Of a stretch of 64,000 nucleotides of DNA, positions 55,642-64,000 are shown piece by piece. Within the stretch, counting starts at the first letter, position 1. Each line of letters opens with the position of its first letter. The stretch covers positions 1 to 64,000 of the forward strand of contig NZ_JACAKB010000014.1 in assembly GCF_030326305.1 (NCBI RefSeq). The letters are read 5' to 3'. The notes beneath the pieces are model-generated. The model did no database searches and was not told the origin of the DNA. It saw only the letters and a list, made by a program, of their open reading frames with translations. The stretch comes from Myroides odoratimimus (GTDB lineage: Bacteria > Bacteroidota > Bacteroidia > Flavobacteriales > Flavobacteriaceae). Both the position numbers and the translations under genes were made by a program.

Positions 55642-56820
55642 ATGAAACAAACGATTGGAATATTGTGTTTCCTAGTCTCTGCCTACGCTTTAGGACAGAG
55701 TCAACTATATGTAACTACTCCTACTGTAGCTTACAGCGATGCTAATGGCACTACGCAGATAGGTGTCTATACACGTGGTGCATATCTAAATAAAGTAGAT
55801 AAAGTAAGTGACGATGTATTTAAAGTAACTAATGAACTATTAGGAACCACCTATATATTAGATACTGATCATCTAAAAGAAGTATTGTCTGCAGAAGACA
55901 ATACTGAAGCTTCTCCTTCCCCTATTATTGACTTTGATGATTACTATGGAAGTCCTCATCTATTTACTGTTGTAGGTGGGCTTAAAGTAAGAACAGCACC
56001 TAATCATCAATCAGAAACAACAGGAGTTCTATACAACGGAACACCTGTAGGAATTGATTATTTCCCTTATGATAAAGAAGCTTGGATTAAGATAAACTTT
56101 AATGAAGGACAAGGGTATATACCTGTTAAATACTTAGGAAAGAGACCAAACCTAAACAACCTAATTGCTAGTTATAAAAAGGCTACTGAACCTAAAGAGC
56201 AAAAGCGCTTTGTACAGCGTATTATCGAGCTTGGTTGGAATAGTAACGACGATGACAATGCTAAGGCATTATTAGTCTTTGCTGACTATGCAGATAAAAA
56301 CAGTCAACCAGAGCGTGCTACCATTGCGAGACTACAAGCAGAAGTATTAAAAGCAATTCCTGATGAAGGTATTTATGACAAAACATCAGATTTAGTTACA
56401 AATAAATTAATTGGTTTTACCCTAAACAATGTGATAGAACCAAAAAAAGGTTTTAGTTTAGCCACATTAGAAAAGACCTTTGGAAAGGTAAAAGAGAGTT
56501 ATAGCAATTTAGAAGATTGCGCTCTAGACAATTACGAGAGTAATATTATATTCAACACAGCAGAGTGTATTGGACATGATGTAAACAAAACATATACCCT
56601 GAGAATTGTCGAGATGGGCAATGGTGCTGGATTTAAAATCAACAATAACATTCTAAACGAGAATACAACAGAAACAGAGTTTTTAAAAACAGGAAAAGGC
56701 TTAATCAATACCATTTTAAATACCGAAAAAGCTTATCAGATCCCTGCTGGAGATTCTGCATATAGATTCACATTTAAAGAAGGTAAATTGAGTAAAGTGG
56801 AATTGATTTATTTCTGCTAA
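55642..56820 (+). CDS. Exported SH3 domain protein
   Basis: A 392-residue protein with a signal peptide (LCFLVSAYALGQS). A bacterial SH3 domain spans about residues 110-165 (GGLKVRTAPNHQSETTGVLY, then GYIPVKYLG). The regions before and after it (about 25-105 and 170-392) are not recognised; the C-terminal one has a Cys pair (NLEDCAL; FNTAECIGHD). It is probably periplasmic, and bacterial SH3 domains often contact peptidoglycan. It lies 4 bases after sdaA, but no functional link is evident. Confidence 0.8.
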   Translation: MKQTIGILCFLVSAYALGQSQLYVTTPTVAYSDANGTTQIGVYTRGAYLNKVDKVSDDVFKVTNELLGTTYILDTDHLKEVLSAEDNTEASPSPIIDFDDYYGSPHLFTVVGGLKVRTAPNHQSETTGVLYNGTPVGIDYFPYDKEAWIKINFNEGQGYIPVKYLGKRPNLNNLIASYKKATEPKEQKRFVQRIIELGWNSNDDDNAKALLVFADYADKNSQPERATIARLQAEVLKAIPDEGIYDKTSDLVTNKLIGFTLNNVIEPKKGFSLATLEKTFGKVKESYSNLEDCALDNYESNIIFNTAECIGHDVNKTYTLRIVEMGNGAGFKINNNILNENTTETEFLKTGKGLINTILNTEKAYQIPAGDSAYRFTFKEGKLSKVELIYFC

Positions 56821-56873
56821 TTCCTTTTTTTATTCTTTAATAAAATTTACAATAACCCAAAAAAACAAGAAAA

Positions 56874-57692
56874 ATGTCTGTAGCAAAAAAAGACTATAAA
56901 AAAGTGACAACTAAGTCGCTAATAGATATGAAAGCCAACGGAGAGAAAATATCAATGTTAACATGTTATGACTACTCTATGGCTAAAGTATTAGAAGCAG
57001 GTGGAGTTGACGTAATGCTTGTAGGAGATTCTGCTAGTAATGTAATGGCTGGTCATGAGACTACCCTACCGATTACATTAGACCAGATGATCTATCACGC
57101 ACAGTCTGTAGTACGTGGAGCTGACAGAGCGCTAATTGTTGTGGATTTACCTTTTGGTTCTTACCAATCTGATCCAAAAGAAGCATTGCGTTCAGCTATC
57201 CGTATCATGAAAGAAAGCGGAGCTCATGCAGTAAAAATGGAAGGTGGAGAAGAGATTAAAGATGGTATCAAACGCATCTTAGACGCAGGTATCCCTGTTA
57301 TGGGACACTTAGGTCTTACTCCTCAGTCTATCTACAAATTCGGAACTTATACAGTAAGAGCTAAAGAAGAAGAAGAAGCTAATCAACTTATCAAAGACGC
57401 TAAAATGCTAGAAGAAATAGGATGTTTCGCTCTTGTACTAGAGAAAATACCTGCTGCTTTAGCAAAGAAAGTTGCTGAGAGTATCTCTATCCCGGTTATC
57501 GGTATCGGTGCTGGTAATGGTGTGGATGGACAAGTATTAGTAGTACATGATATGATAGGTTTAACTCACGAGTTTAGTCCTAAATTCTTACGTCGTTATA
57601 TGAATATTTTTGAAGATATGAAAAATGCAGTATCTCAATACGTTGACGATGTTAAGTCTGTTGATTTCCCTAACGAAAACGAACAGTACTAA
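56874..57692 (+). CDS. panB: 3-methyl-2-oxobutanoate hydroxymethyltransferase
   Basis: First committed enzyme of pantothenate synthesis: it adds a hydroxymethyl group from methylene-tetrahydrofolate to 2-oxoisovalerate. Clear motifs are [39 protein letters not shown] (metal-binding Asp), AVKMEGGEE (catalytic Glu nearby) and [17 protein letters not shown]. At 272 residues it has the family's length and is cytoplasmic. panC and panD are not next to it, so the pathway genes are dispersed. It may be transcribed from the sdaA-SH3 unit, 54 bases upstream, or on its own. Confidence 0.97.
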   Translation: MSVAKKDYKKVTTKSLIDMKANGEKISMLTCYDYSMAKVLEAGGVDVMLVGDSASNVMAGHETTLPITLDQMIYHAQSVVRGADRALIVVDLPFGSYQSDPKEALRSAIRIMKESGAHAVKMEGGEEIKDGIKRILDAGIPVMGHLGLTPQSIYKFGTYTVRAKEEEEANQLIKDAKMLEEIGCFALVLEKIPAALAKKVAESISIPVIGIGAGNGVDGQVLVVHDMIGLTHEFSPKFLRRYMNIFEDMKNAVSQYVDDVKSVDFPNENEQY

Positions 57693-57746
57693 TAGATTCT
57701 AACTTATTTAAAATACAAAGAATATCTTTTTTACATATAAAAAGGA

Positions 57747-57754
57747 TATTTTTG
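57747..57754 (+). promoter_or_regulatory. Promoter -7 box of the RluA-type gene
   Basis: TATTTTTG matches TAnnTTTG, 17 bases upstream of the ATG at 57771. It overlaps the right arm of an imperfect hairpin (AATATC ... GATATT, 57721-57751) that may end the panB transcript. Confidence 0.45.
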
Positions 57755-57770
57755 TTTAAAATTATTACAA

Positions 57771-58469
57771 ATGAAAATCGTCTCTACACCTGACAACCTA
57801 CAAGTACTACATGAAGATAATCATATCATCATCATTAATAAACGCGTAGGCGATATCGTACAAGGTGATCAAACAGGTGATATGCCATTAAGTGAAATAG
57901 TAAAGCTATACTTAAAAAAGAAGTATAATAAACCTGGTGAAGTGTATCTAGGTGTGGTACATCGCTTAGATCGTCCTACTTCTGGGTTAGTTGTATTTGC
58001 AAAAACTTCTAAAGCACTGAGTCGCTTAAATGAATCATTCAAAAATAGAGAAACACAGAAGACCTATTGGGCAGTAGTAAAAGATGCTCCTCCTAAAGTA
58101 GAAGACACATTAGAGCATTTTTTAGTGAGAAATCCTAAAAATAATACTTCCAAAGCACATAAAAAAGAAGTACCGAATAGCAAAAAAGCGAAGCTAACAT
58201 ATCGAATGTTTCACCAGCTAAAGACCTACTCTACTCTTGAGATAGATCTACACACTGGTCGTCACCACCAGATAAGATGCCAGCTATCAGCTATAGGATG
58301 CCCTATTAAAGGAGATTTGAAGTATGGAGCAGACAGAAGTAATCCTGATGGAGGCATTCACTTACATGCTCGTAAGCTGACCTTTATTCATCCAGTGACC
58401 AAAGAGGCACTTACTATAGTAGCCCCTACTCCTGATGAAGTAATATGGAATAATATAGAGAATAAATAA
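57771..58469 (+). CDS. RluA family pseudouridine synthase
   Basis: A 232-residue RNA-modifying enzyme that converts uridine to pseudouridine. The active-site motif GVVHRLDRPTSGLVVFAK has the catalytic Asp. The motifs LEIDLHTGRHHQIRCQL and GCPIKGDLKYG are also characteristic. It lacks an N-terminal S4 domain, so it resembles the short RluA/TruC-like forms; the RNA target (rRNA or tRNA) cannot be told. Own promoter box, terminator at 58482-58518. Confidence 0.93.
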   Translation: MKIVSTPDNLQVLHEDNHIIIINKRVGDIVQGDQTGDMPLSEIVKLYLKKKYNKPGEVYLGVVHRLDRPTSGLVVFAKTSKALSRLNESFKNRETQKTYWAVVKDAPPKVEDTLEHFLVRNPKNNTSKAHKKEVPNSKKAKLTYRMFHQLKTYSTLEIDLHTGRHHQIRCQLSAIGCPIKGDLKYGADRSNPDGGIHLHARKLTFIHPVTKEALTIVAPTPDEVIWNNIENK

Positions 58470-58481
58470 CCTCATCACTAT

Positions 58482-58518
58482 AAACGTTTAGTTAGTCATA
58501 GCTAAACGTTTTTTTTTG
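58482..58518 (+). terminator. Terminator of the RluA-type gene
   Basis: 10-bp stem AAACGTTTAG (58482-58491) / CTAAACGTTT (58502-58511) followed by a T run. Confidence 0.88.
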
Positions 58519-58628
58519 CTCTATCAAAAAGATATCTATTCATTATTCTCCTAAATAAGATTTTTTTAAGCACAATATAAAAATTAATAAAAAATATTAT
58601 CTTTCGCTTTCACTTAACATTATCATAA

Positions 58629-60155
58629 ATGACTGATACACCAAAAAAGAGTTTAGTAGATAGGTTTCTATCTAGCGTTGAAAAAATTGGTAATATGCTA
58701 CCTCATCCAGCAACACTATTTGCTAGTTTTGCCCTATTAGTAATTATTGCTTCATGGATAGCTAGTTTCTTTGATCTCTCCGTAATACACCCCGGTACGA
58801 AAGAAGAAATACAGTCATTTAACTTAGTAAGTGCAGAGGGACTACACATGATTTTAACAAAGATGGTTACTAACTTTACCAACTTTGCTCCTCTAGGTAC
58901 GGTACTAGTATCTTTACTAGGTATTGGTATTGCAGAAGGTTCAGGATTAATAGGAACTATCCTAAAAAAGATAGTACTATCCTCTCCTAAGAAGTTACTG
59001 ACATTCGTTATCGTATTTGCAGGAATCTTATCTAATACGGCTAGTGAAGTAGGATACGTTTTATTAGTACCTCTAGCTGCAATTATATTCTTAGCGGCAG
59101 GGAGACACCCTATCGCAGGATTAGCAGCTGCATTCGCAGGTGTATCAGGAGGATATAGTGCTAACTTATTATTAGGTACTATAGACCCTTTATTAGCAGG
59201 ATTATCTGAAGAGGCTGCACGAATTATAGATCCTACTTATGTGGTAAATCCAGCGGCTAACTACTATTTCCTATTTGTCTCTACATTTATAGTAGCACTT
59301 TTAGGGACATGGGTTACTGAGCGCATTGTAGTCCCAAGATTAGGAGAATACACGGGGGATGAAAAAGCTATCTCTATAGATCCACTTACAAAAGAAGAAA
59401 AGAAAGGTCTGATCTATGCTAGTATTGCAGGGATATTATTTACAGCATTTATACTAGGAGGTCTGATCCCAGAGAGCGGTTATTTAAGAGGTACTGATGG
59501 TGGGATTCTTAAGTCTCCTTTTATGTCAGGTATTGTTGCTTTATTATTTATTGGAGCAGCACTAGCAGGTATCGCTTATGGTATCGGAGCTAAAACCATC
59601 AAAAATGATACTGATGTCATGAAAGGAATGTCAAAAGCAATGGAAACACTTGGCTCTTATATCGTATTAGTATTCTTTGCAGCGCAATTTGTAGCTTATT
59701 TTAACTGGACTAACCTAGGGTTAATATTTGCTATCGAAGGAGCAGAAACCTTACAAAAATCAGGTTTAGGTGCAATTCCTTTAATGCTAATGTTCATAAT
59801 TGTATCAGCATTGATCAATCTTATTATGGGAAGTGCTTCAGCTAAATGGGCGATTATGGCTCCAGTATTCATACCTATGTTTATGCTATTAGGATATTCC
59901 CCTGAACTAACACAAGTAGCATATAGAATTGGAGATAGTGTAACGAATATTATCTCTCCTATGATGAGTTATTTTGCCTTAATTGTTGCCTTTATGCAGC
60001 GTTATGACAAAAAAGCAGGTATAGGAACTATTGTTTCCACTATGCTTCCTTATACATTTGTATTCTTTATCGGATGGGCAATCCTGTTTATCATCTGGTT
60101 ATTATTAGAATTACCACTAGGGCCAGGTGCTCAACTATTCTACAATGTTCAATAA
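58629..60155 (+). CDS. AbgT family transporter
   Basis: A 508-residue inner-membrane transporter with about eleven hydrophobic segments plus re-entrant loops. The start [20 protein letters not shown] with [12 protein letters not shown], the [21 protein letters not shown] segment, and [20 protein letters not shown] followed by [20 protein letters not shown] are typical of AbgT. Members import p-aminobenzoyl-glutamate or, like MtrF and YdaH, export sulfonamide-type antimetabolites; which one applies here is open. No AbgA/AbgB hydrolase genes lie nearby. It is a single gene with a bidirectional terminator. Confidence 0.93.
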   Translation: MTDTPKKSLVDRFLSSVEKIGNMLPHPATLFASFALLVIIASWIASFFDLSVIHPGTKEEIQSFNLVSAEGLHMILTKMVTNFTNFAPLGTVLVSLLGIGIAEGSGLIGTILKKIVLSSPKKLLTFVIVFAGILSNTASEVGYVLLVPLAAIIFLAAGRHPIAGLAAAFAGVSGGYSANLLLGTIDPLLAGLSEEAARIIDPTYVVNPAANYYFLFVSTFIVALLGTWVTERIVVPRLGEYTGDEKAISIDPLTKEEKKGLIYASIAGILFTAFILGGLIPESGYLRGTDGGILKSPFMSGIVALLFIGAALAGIAYGIGAKTIKNDTDVMKGMSKAMETLGSYIVLVFFAAQFVAYFNWTNLGLIFAIEGAETLQKSGLGAIPLMLMFIIVSALINLIMGSASAKWAIMAPVFIPMFMLLGYSPELTQVAYRIGDSVTNIISPMMSYFALIVAFMQRYDKKAGIGTIVSTMLPYTFVFFIGWAILFIIWLLLELPLGPGAQLFYNVQ

Positions 60156-60170
60156 AAATTAAAACATAAT

Positions 60171-60208
60171 AAAAGAGGAACTAATCCGAAAGAATTAGTT
60201 CCTCTTTT
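60171..60208. terminator. Bidirectional terminator
   Basis: 15-bp stem AAAAGAGGAACTAAT (60171-60185) / ATTAGTTCCTCTTTT (60194-60208), between the AbgT and sulfurtransferase genes. Confidence 0.9.
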
Positions 60209-60225
60209 CATTTTTATTACTTTAT

Positions 60226-61068
60226 CTATTCTCCTGTATCAATAGGCTTGTTACTTCTAGACCACTCACTCCACGAGCCCACATATAGCTTAGGTGTCGG
60301 GATACCAGCTGCTGTAATAGCTAATAGCGTATGACAGGCTGTAATACCAGAACCACAGTGTACTGCTCTATTTTCTAATGGATAATCTTGTAGAATAGCA
60401 GTATACTTTTTTCTTAACTGTTCTTCTGTCAAGAACATCCCCCTCTCATCTAGATTAGACATAAAAGGAACATTGATAGCTCCTGGGATATGTCCTGCTA
60501 CTTGATCTATTGGCTCTGTTATTCCTTTATAACGATTCTCCTCGCGTACATCTATTACTACATAATCCTCTCTCCCTACATTTGCTTCTATTTCATTAAT
60601 ATCAGCTAGTGGTAGTTGCCACTCCGTTACTGGATATACACCTACTTCGCTTGGTTTTACCACCTTGTTATTACTTGAAAAACCCGCTTGCTGTGCAGCA
60701 CTCATGCCTCCGCTAAGCACCTGTACTTTCTGATTACCTACAGCTGTCAGCATCCACCAAAAACGTGCCGCAGAATTCCCTCCGAATACAGTGTCATAGA
60801 TAATCACATGTGAGTCAGGAGTTATACCTAAAGATTGTAAACTATGAGCAAACTTATCAAGAGGAGGTAATGGATGTCTCCCTCCCTTAGAGGCATCTTC
60901 TCCTATATGTGCTAACTGTGTATTTCCATCTACAAATAATGCTCCGTCTAAATGTTCTTTATCATATTCAGTTCTAGCCACTTTACTATTTGTAGCATCT
61001 ATTAATATATAACTACTTCCTTGTTCTTTTAAAGACAATAGTTCACTAGGTAGGATAATTGGTTTCAT
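60226..61068 (-). CDS. sseA: Sulfurtransferase (thiosulfate/3-mercaptopyruvate type)
   Basis: A 280-residue protein with two rhodanese domains. The N-terminal inactive domain starts YILIDATNSKVARTEYDKEH; the C-terminal active one has DYVVIDVREENRYKG and the active-site loop AVHCGSGITACHTL, with the catalytic Cys in CGSGITA, the pattern favouring 3-mercaptopyruvate over thiosulfate. There is no signal peptide. It follows a lipoprotein gene with a 32-base gap, so they are probably co-transcribed. Sulfur acceptor unknown. Confidence 0.91.
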   Translation of the reverse strand: MKPIILPSELLSLKEQGSSYILIDATNSKVARTEYDKEHLDGALFVDGNTQLAHIGEDASKGGRHPLPPLDKFAHSLQSLGITPDSHVIIYDTVFGGNSAARFWWMLTAVGNQKVQVLSGGMSAAQQAGFSSNNKVVKPSEVGVYPVTEWQLPLADINEIEANVGREDYVVIDVREENRYKGITEPIDQVAGHIPGAINVPFMSNLDERGMFLTEEQLRKKYTAILQDYPLENRAVHCGSGITACHTLLAITAAGIPTPKLYVGSWSEWSRSNKPIDTGE

Positions 61069-61100
61069 ATTTATAAGTATTGTTTGTTCTGTATTTAACT

Positions 61101-62036
61101 TTATAAGCTCAGCGGTGTAAAAACACTAGCTAACCGCTCTTCTAACTTAGCTAAATCCTCTTTCGCTTTAGTACCATAAAATCGTTTAGTAGCCAATATA
61201 ACTGTTTCTTGTTCTAACAACTTTCGTTCTACGATCATCTCTGCCTCATACACCATTTTCATAGCTTGAGGCACACTAGGTATCTCCACTTCTAGTTTTA
61301 AGATCCCACCTTCTTCATTTATATAATAAGGCAGTACTTTATTGATAACAGGGTTAAATAACTTACTTGTATAGAGTATCACAGATTCAGGTAAGTTCTT
61401 CTTCTTGTTCTCTTTCTTACGCGTATAGATAACTTTCTCTACCTCATAACCAGCTACATTACTTACCTCACCAGTAAGTTTACGATCATAATTCTCTAAA
61501 GTAATATTAGTCTGCAATAATTCTTTTGCAAAAAAATCTTTTTTGTATGAAAAATTTAATTCTGTATTCGGAACTATTGTTGACGCCGTATACACAAATC
61601 CTTCATCTAAAATATCATTCCATTTATTCTCTAGAATATAAGTAGCTCCTTCTCCTTTGTACACTACTTCATAGCCCGCCACATATACATTATTTTTAAT
61701 AAATGCTAATGTACCATACTCTTCTAAAAACTGAGGATTATCCGTCAAAAACTGATTCAATCTATCTCTATCTTCTACGGACAGCGATTCTATATACTTC
61801 TTCGCTAGTTCCTTACTATACAGAGGATCTTGACTGATATACTCTGTAAATTGTTCTATAAGAGGATCGGTTAATGACATTTTATACCCTAAAACTCCTT
61901 CTATAAACTTATCCTTCTTTATAGTCGTTTTCTCTTTAGGCACCACAGCTATATCAGTAGCCTCTTGTTGTTTATTTTCCTTACACCCTATCAGCGCTAC
62001 CCCTACTATCAACAGTCCTAAACTTAGTCTTTTCAT
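61101..62036 (-). CDS. Unrecognised lipoprotein
   Basis: A 311-residue protein with a lipoprotein signal peptide MKRLSLGLLIVGVALIGC (Cys18), followed by a Lys/Glu-rich linker. A helix-rich region (about 45-110, EYISQDPLYSKELAKKYIES) and a beta-rich C-terminal half follow. It is probably attached to the inner or outer membrane facing the periplasm. I recognise no family. The frame extends to 62066, but the ATG at 62036 starts the signal peptide. It is the first gene of a likely operon with the sulfurtransferase gene. Confidence 0.72.
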   Translation of the reverse strand: MKRLSLGLLIVGVALIGCKENKQQEATDIAVVPKEKTTIKKDKFIEGVLGYKMSLTDPLIEQFTEYISQDPLYSKELAKKYIESLSVEDRDRLNQFLTDNPQFLEEYGTLAFIKNNVYVAGYEVVYKGEGATYILENKWNDILDEGFVYTASTIVPNTELNFSYKKDFFAKELLQTNITLENYDRKLTGEVSNVAGYEVEKVIYTRKKENKKKNLPESVILYTSKLFNPVINKVLPYYINEEGGILKLEVEIPSVPQAMKMVYEAEMIVERKLLEQETVILATKRFYGTKAKEDLAKLEERLASVFTPLSL

Positions 62037-62270
62037 TCTACTTTGTATTGAAAATCTAAAGTACAAAAAATAACTACGCTCACTTATCCCTTCTCTCTAT
62101 AATAAATAATGAATAAATGATTTATACCTAGAATTAACATTATAAAAGAAAAAGACAAGAAAAATAGCATGTACACTTGTGATAGGATTATAAAAACAAG
62201 TGTATAATTAAAAGCAGGACTATAAGCAATAACTATACAGTTATATTAGGCCGAGACATTGTTAAATTCT

Positions 62271-62343
62271 GTGGTCGCATAGTGGTCGCATAATGATTAC
62301 ATAGTGGTCGCATAGATTAGCCCGTTTTTAATGCGACCACTAT
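62271..62343. repeat. Four tandem 11-bp repeats with an inverted copy
   Basis: Contiguous 11-base units GTGGTCGCATA at 62271, 62282 and 62304, with a degenerate third unit ATGATTACATA at 62293 whose four differences are all transitions. An inverted copy at 62331-62340 forms, with the last unit, a perfect 13-bp stem ATAGTGGTCGCAT (62301-62313) / ATGCGACCACTAT (62331-62343) and a 17-base loop. Eleven bases is one helical turn. The rest of the 62037-62552 gap is AT-rich without ORFs. Confidence 0.85.
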
Positions 62344-62552
62344 ATGATCAATATCCTATAAAAATACGGTCAACAAAGTTCATAACATGAAGCAGCAAAA
62401 AAAATAGAGAACAAATCTGAATTAGTTAATCAATAAAAATAAATTCTCCTCATAATGATACAAAACTATATAACCCTTCTTCAAAATTGTATAACACTAT
62501 ATATGTCTTTTTATTCGTACTTTGTATCTGCATAAAAAGAATTACTGTACAA

Positions 62553-64000
62553 ATGAAAAAAGAATATAAAGTAAGTGGTATGAGCTGCAATGGTTGTAGA
62601 ACCAAAATAGAGGATACCTTAAATGAAATACACGGTATACAAGCAGAAGTCTCATTAGAGAATGAAAATGCTCAAATAGAATCTCATCACGATATAGATA
62701 CCTTAACCTTACAAAAGGCTTTATTAAAAAAAGGGAACTATATCCTTCAAGAAGTAATAACTAAAGAAGATGGTACACAAGAGATTCTACCTGCTGTAGA
62801 AGTATCAGAAGAAGATATGTATCAACAGGAACTGCCTAAGGGAATGGAAGACAAAGCTGGTAAATATTTTTGTCCGATGCTATGTGAGGGAGATAAAGTC
62901 TATGATACCAATGTAGGTTGTCCTGTATGTGGTATGAACTTAGAGCAAATCCCTGCTCCCAAAATAGAAAAAACAGTTTATTACTGTCCTATGTTATGTG
63001 AAGGCGATAAAACCTATGACAAACCAGGTAATTGTCCGAAGTGTGGTATGAATTTAGTGCCTAAGACTGTTCTAGTAGAACAAGAAGATACTACCTATGC
63101 AGATATGCTAAAAAAACTGCGTATCTCTGTAGCCTTCACCATTCCAGTATTTATTCTTGCTATGGGATCAATGATTCCAGGAGACCCGATTGGAAAAATA
63201 GTACCTCATGAATGGAATAATTACATTCAATTATTATTCACCATTCCTGTAGTGTATGTGTGTTGGATGTTTTTTACTAGAGCTTGGACTTCTTTTAAAA
63301 CATGGAACCTAAATATGTTTAGTTTAATCGGTTTAGGATCTGCAGCAGGATTAATCTTTAGCGTTGTAGCCTTATTCTTCCCTAACCTATTCCCAGACGA
63401 TTTTAAAGGAGAGCATGGTATCCATCTATACTTTGAATCTGTAGCTGTAATTCTTACCCTAGTATTAGTAGGACAAGTAATGGAAGCCAAAGCACATAGT
63501 CGTACAAATACAGCTATAAAAGAATTATTAAAACTTTCTCCTACAGAAGCAACTTTAGTTACTGAACAGGGAGAAGAAATAATACAAATAGATAAGATTA
63601 TTAAAGGAAATCATCTACGTGTAAAGCCAGGAGAAAAGATACCTGTAGATGGCGAAATTATAGAAGGAGAATCTAGTATAGATGAAGCTATGATCACTGG
63701 AGAGCCTATTCCTGTACACAAAATAAAAGGAGATAAAGTTGTATCTGGTACTATTAATGGAAATAGTTCATTCATCATGACTGCCGAAAAAGTAGGTGAC
63801 GAGACACTACTTTCTCAGATTATTGAGATGGTAAATAATGCTAGTCGTTCAAGAGCCCCTATTCAGAAACTAGCTGATCAGGTAGCAAAGTACTTTGTAC
63901 CTATCGTGGTGATAATTGCCATAGCTACTTTTATTCTATGGAAGACATTAGGACCTGAACCTAGATTAGCCTATGCCTTTGTCAATGCATTAGCAGTATT
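62553..64000 (+). CDS. Heavy-metal translocating P-type ATPase, copper type (3' end outside the window)
   Basis: The first about 482 codons of a P1B-type metal efflux ATPase; the frame is still open at the last base. The N terminus is a heavy-metal-associated domain with the CxxC motif [10 protein letters not shown]. Two YHS-like metal-binding modules follow ([15 protein letters not shown] to [23 protein letters not shown] to CPKCGMNL). Then come the first membrane helices and the actuator domain with TGEPIPV. The ion-binding CPC and the DKTGT phosphorylation site lie beyond the window, so Cu(I)/Ag(I) export is inferred from the N-terminal modules. TACTTTG near 62517 is a near-match promoter box. 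Confidence 0.92.
   Translation, partial: MKKEYKVSGMSCNGCRTKIEDTLNEIHGIQAEVSLENENAQIESHHDIDTLTLQKALLKKGNYILQEVITKEDGTQEILPAVEVSEEDMYQQELPKGMEDKAGKYFCPMLCEGDKVYDTNVGCPVCGMNLEQIPAPKIEKTVYYCPMLCEGDKTYDKPGNCPKCGMNLVPKTVLVEQEDTTYADMLKKLRISVAFTIPVFILAMGSMIPGDPIGKIVPHEWNNYIQLLFTIPVVYVCWMFFTRAWTSFKTWNLNMFSLIGLGSAAGLIFSVVALFFPNLFPDDFKGEHGIHLYFESVAVILTLVLVGQVMEAKAHSRTNTAIKELLKLSPTEATLVTEQGEEIIQIDKIIKGNHLRVKPGEKIPVDGEIIEGESSIDEAMITGEPIPVHKIKGDKVVSGTINGNSSFIMTAEKVGDETLLSQIIEMVNNASRSRAPIQKLADQVAKYFVPIVVIIAIATFILWKTLGPEPRLAYAFVNALAV

Noticed and set aside
57704-57751. Riboswitch between panB and the RluA-type gene
   Set aside because: The only structure is an AT-only imperfect hairpin better explained as a weak terminator overlapping a promoter box.
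63227-63490. Minus-strand open frame near the window end
   Set aside because: It lies inside the membrane part of the P-type ATPase gene, whose frame is clear although it has no stop in the window.

Overview
The window looks like a chromosomal segment of a Flavobacteriaceae member (Bacteroidota), most probably Myroides or a close relative. The DNA is AT-rich and coding density is high. Many genes are preceded by the Bacteroidota promoter box TAnnTTTG, and Shine-Dalgarno sequences are rare or weak. Diagnostic genes are a TamL lipoprotein next to TamB, a subtilase with a type IX secretion C-terminal domain, a GH109 glycosidase and several S9 peptidases. The genus is inferred from overall protein character, not from a marker gene. 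I see no rRNA or tRNA gene, CRISPR array, prophage or intact insertion sequence.

Layout. 0.2-5.4 kb: secreted S8 subtilase, M3 peptidase lipoprotein, NADPH-dependent FMN reductase. 5.4-9 kb: a small gene broken at a G7 tract, a FUSC family membrane protein, a WG-repeat protein. 9-17.5 kb: gamma-glutamyltransferase, then an accessory stretch with several unrecognised proteins, a TetR-HPP operon under a palindromic operator, a short repeat cluster and a TacA/TacT-type toxin-antitoxin pair. 17.5-27 kb: ZIP transporter, two methyltransferases, a GNAT enzyme, GH109, an S9 peptidase with an unusual N-terminal domain, a processive GT2 glycosyltransferase. 27-34 kb: a large exported S9 peptidase, an acyl-CoA ligase, an NtrC-type response regulator. 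34-42 kb: tamL-tamB, then the SRP RNA gene. 42-52 kb: glutaminyl cyclase, DUF2461, deoxyinosine glycosylase, AraC regulator, GNATs, pyridoxal kinase, an enone-reductase-like SDR with a Crp/Fnr regulator. 52-64 kb: dnaK, serine dehydratase, an SH3 protein, panB, an RluA-type synthase, an AbgT transporter, a sulfurtransferase, and a copper-type P-ATPase cut by the window end.

Functional reading. Much of the window serves peptide and amino-acid use: the S8, M3 and S9 peptidases, GGT, glutaminyl cyclase, serine dehydratase and an AbgT transporter. A second theme is envelope biogenesis (TamL/TamB, SRP RNA, GT2). Most genes form units of one or two genes bounded by hairpin terminators, often bidirectional ones between convergent genes.

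No obviously new multi-gene defence or biosynthetic system stands out. The most interesting signals are: four tandem 11-bp repeats plus an inverted copy upstream of the metal ATPase; the G7-tract frameshift; a small membrane-protein gene with an in-frame stop; the S9 domain fusion; a sigma-54-like site before dnaK; several promoter boxes so close to start codons that leaderless mRNAs are likely; and the accessory block of unrecognised proteins at 10.9-16.4 kb.
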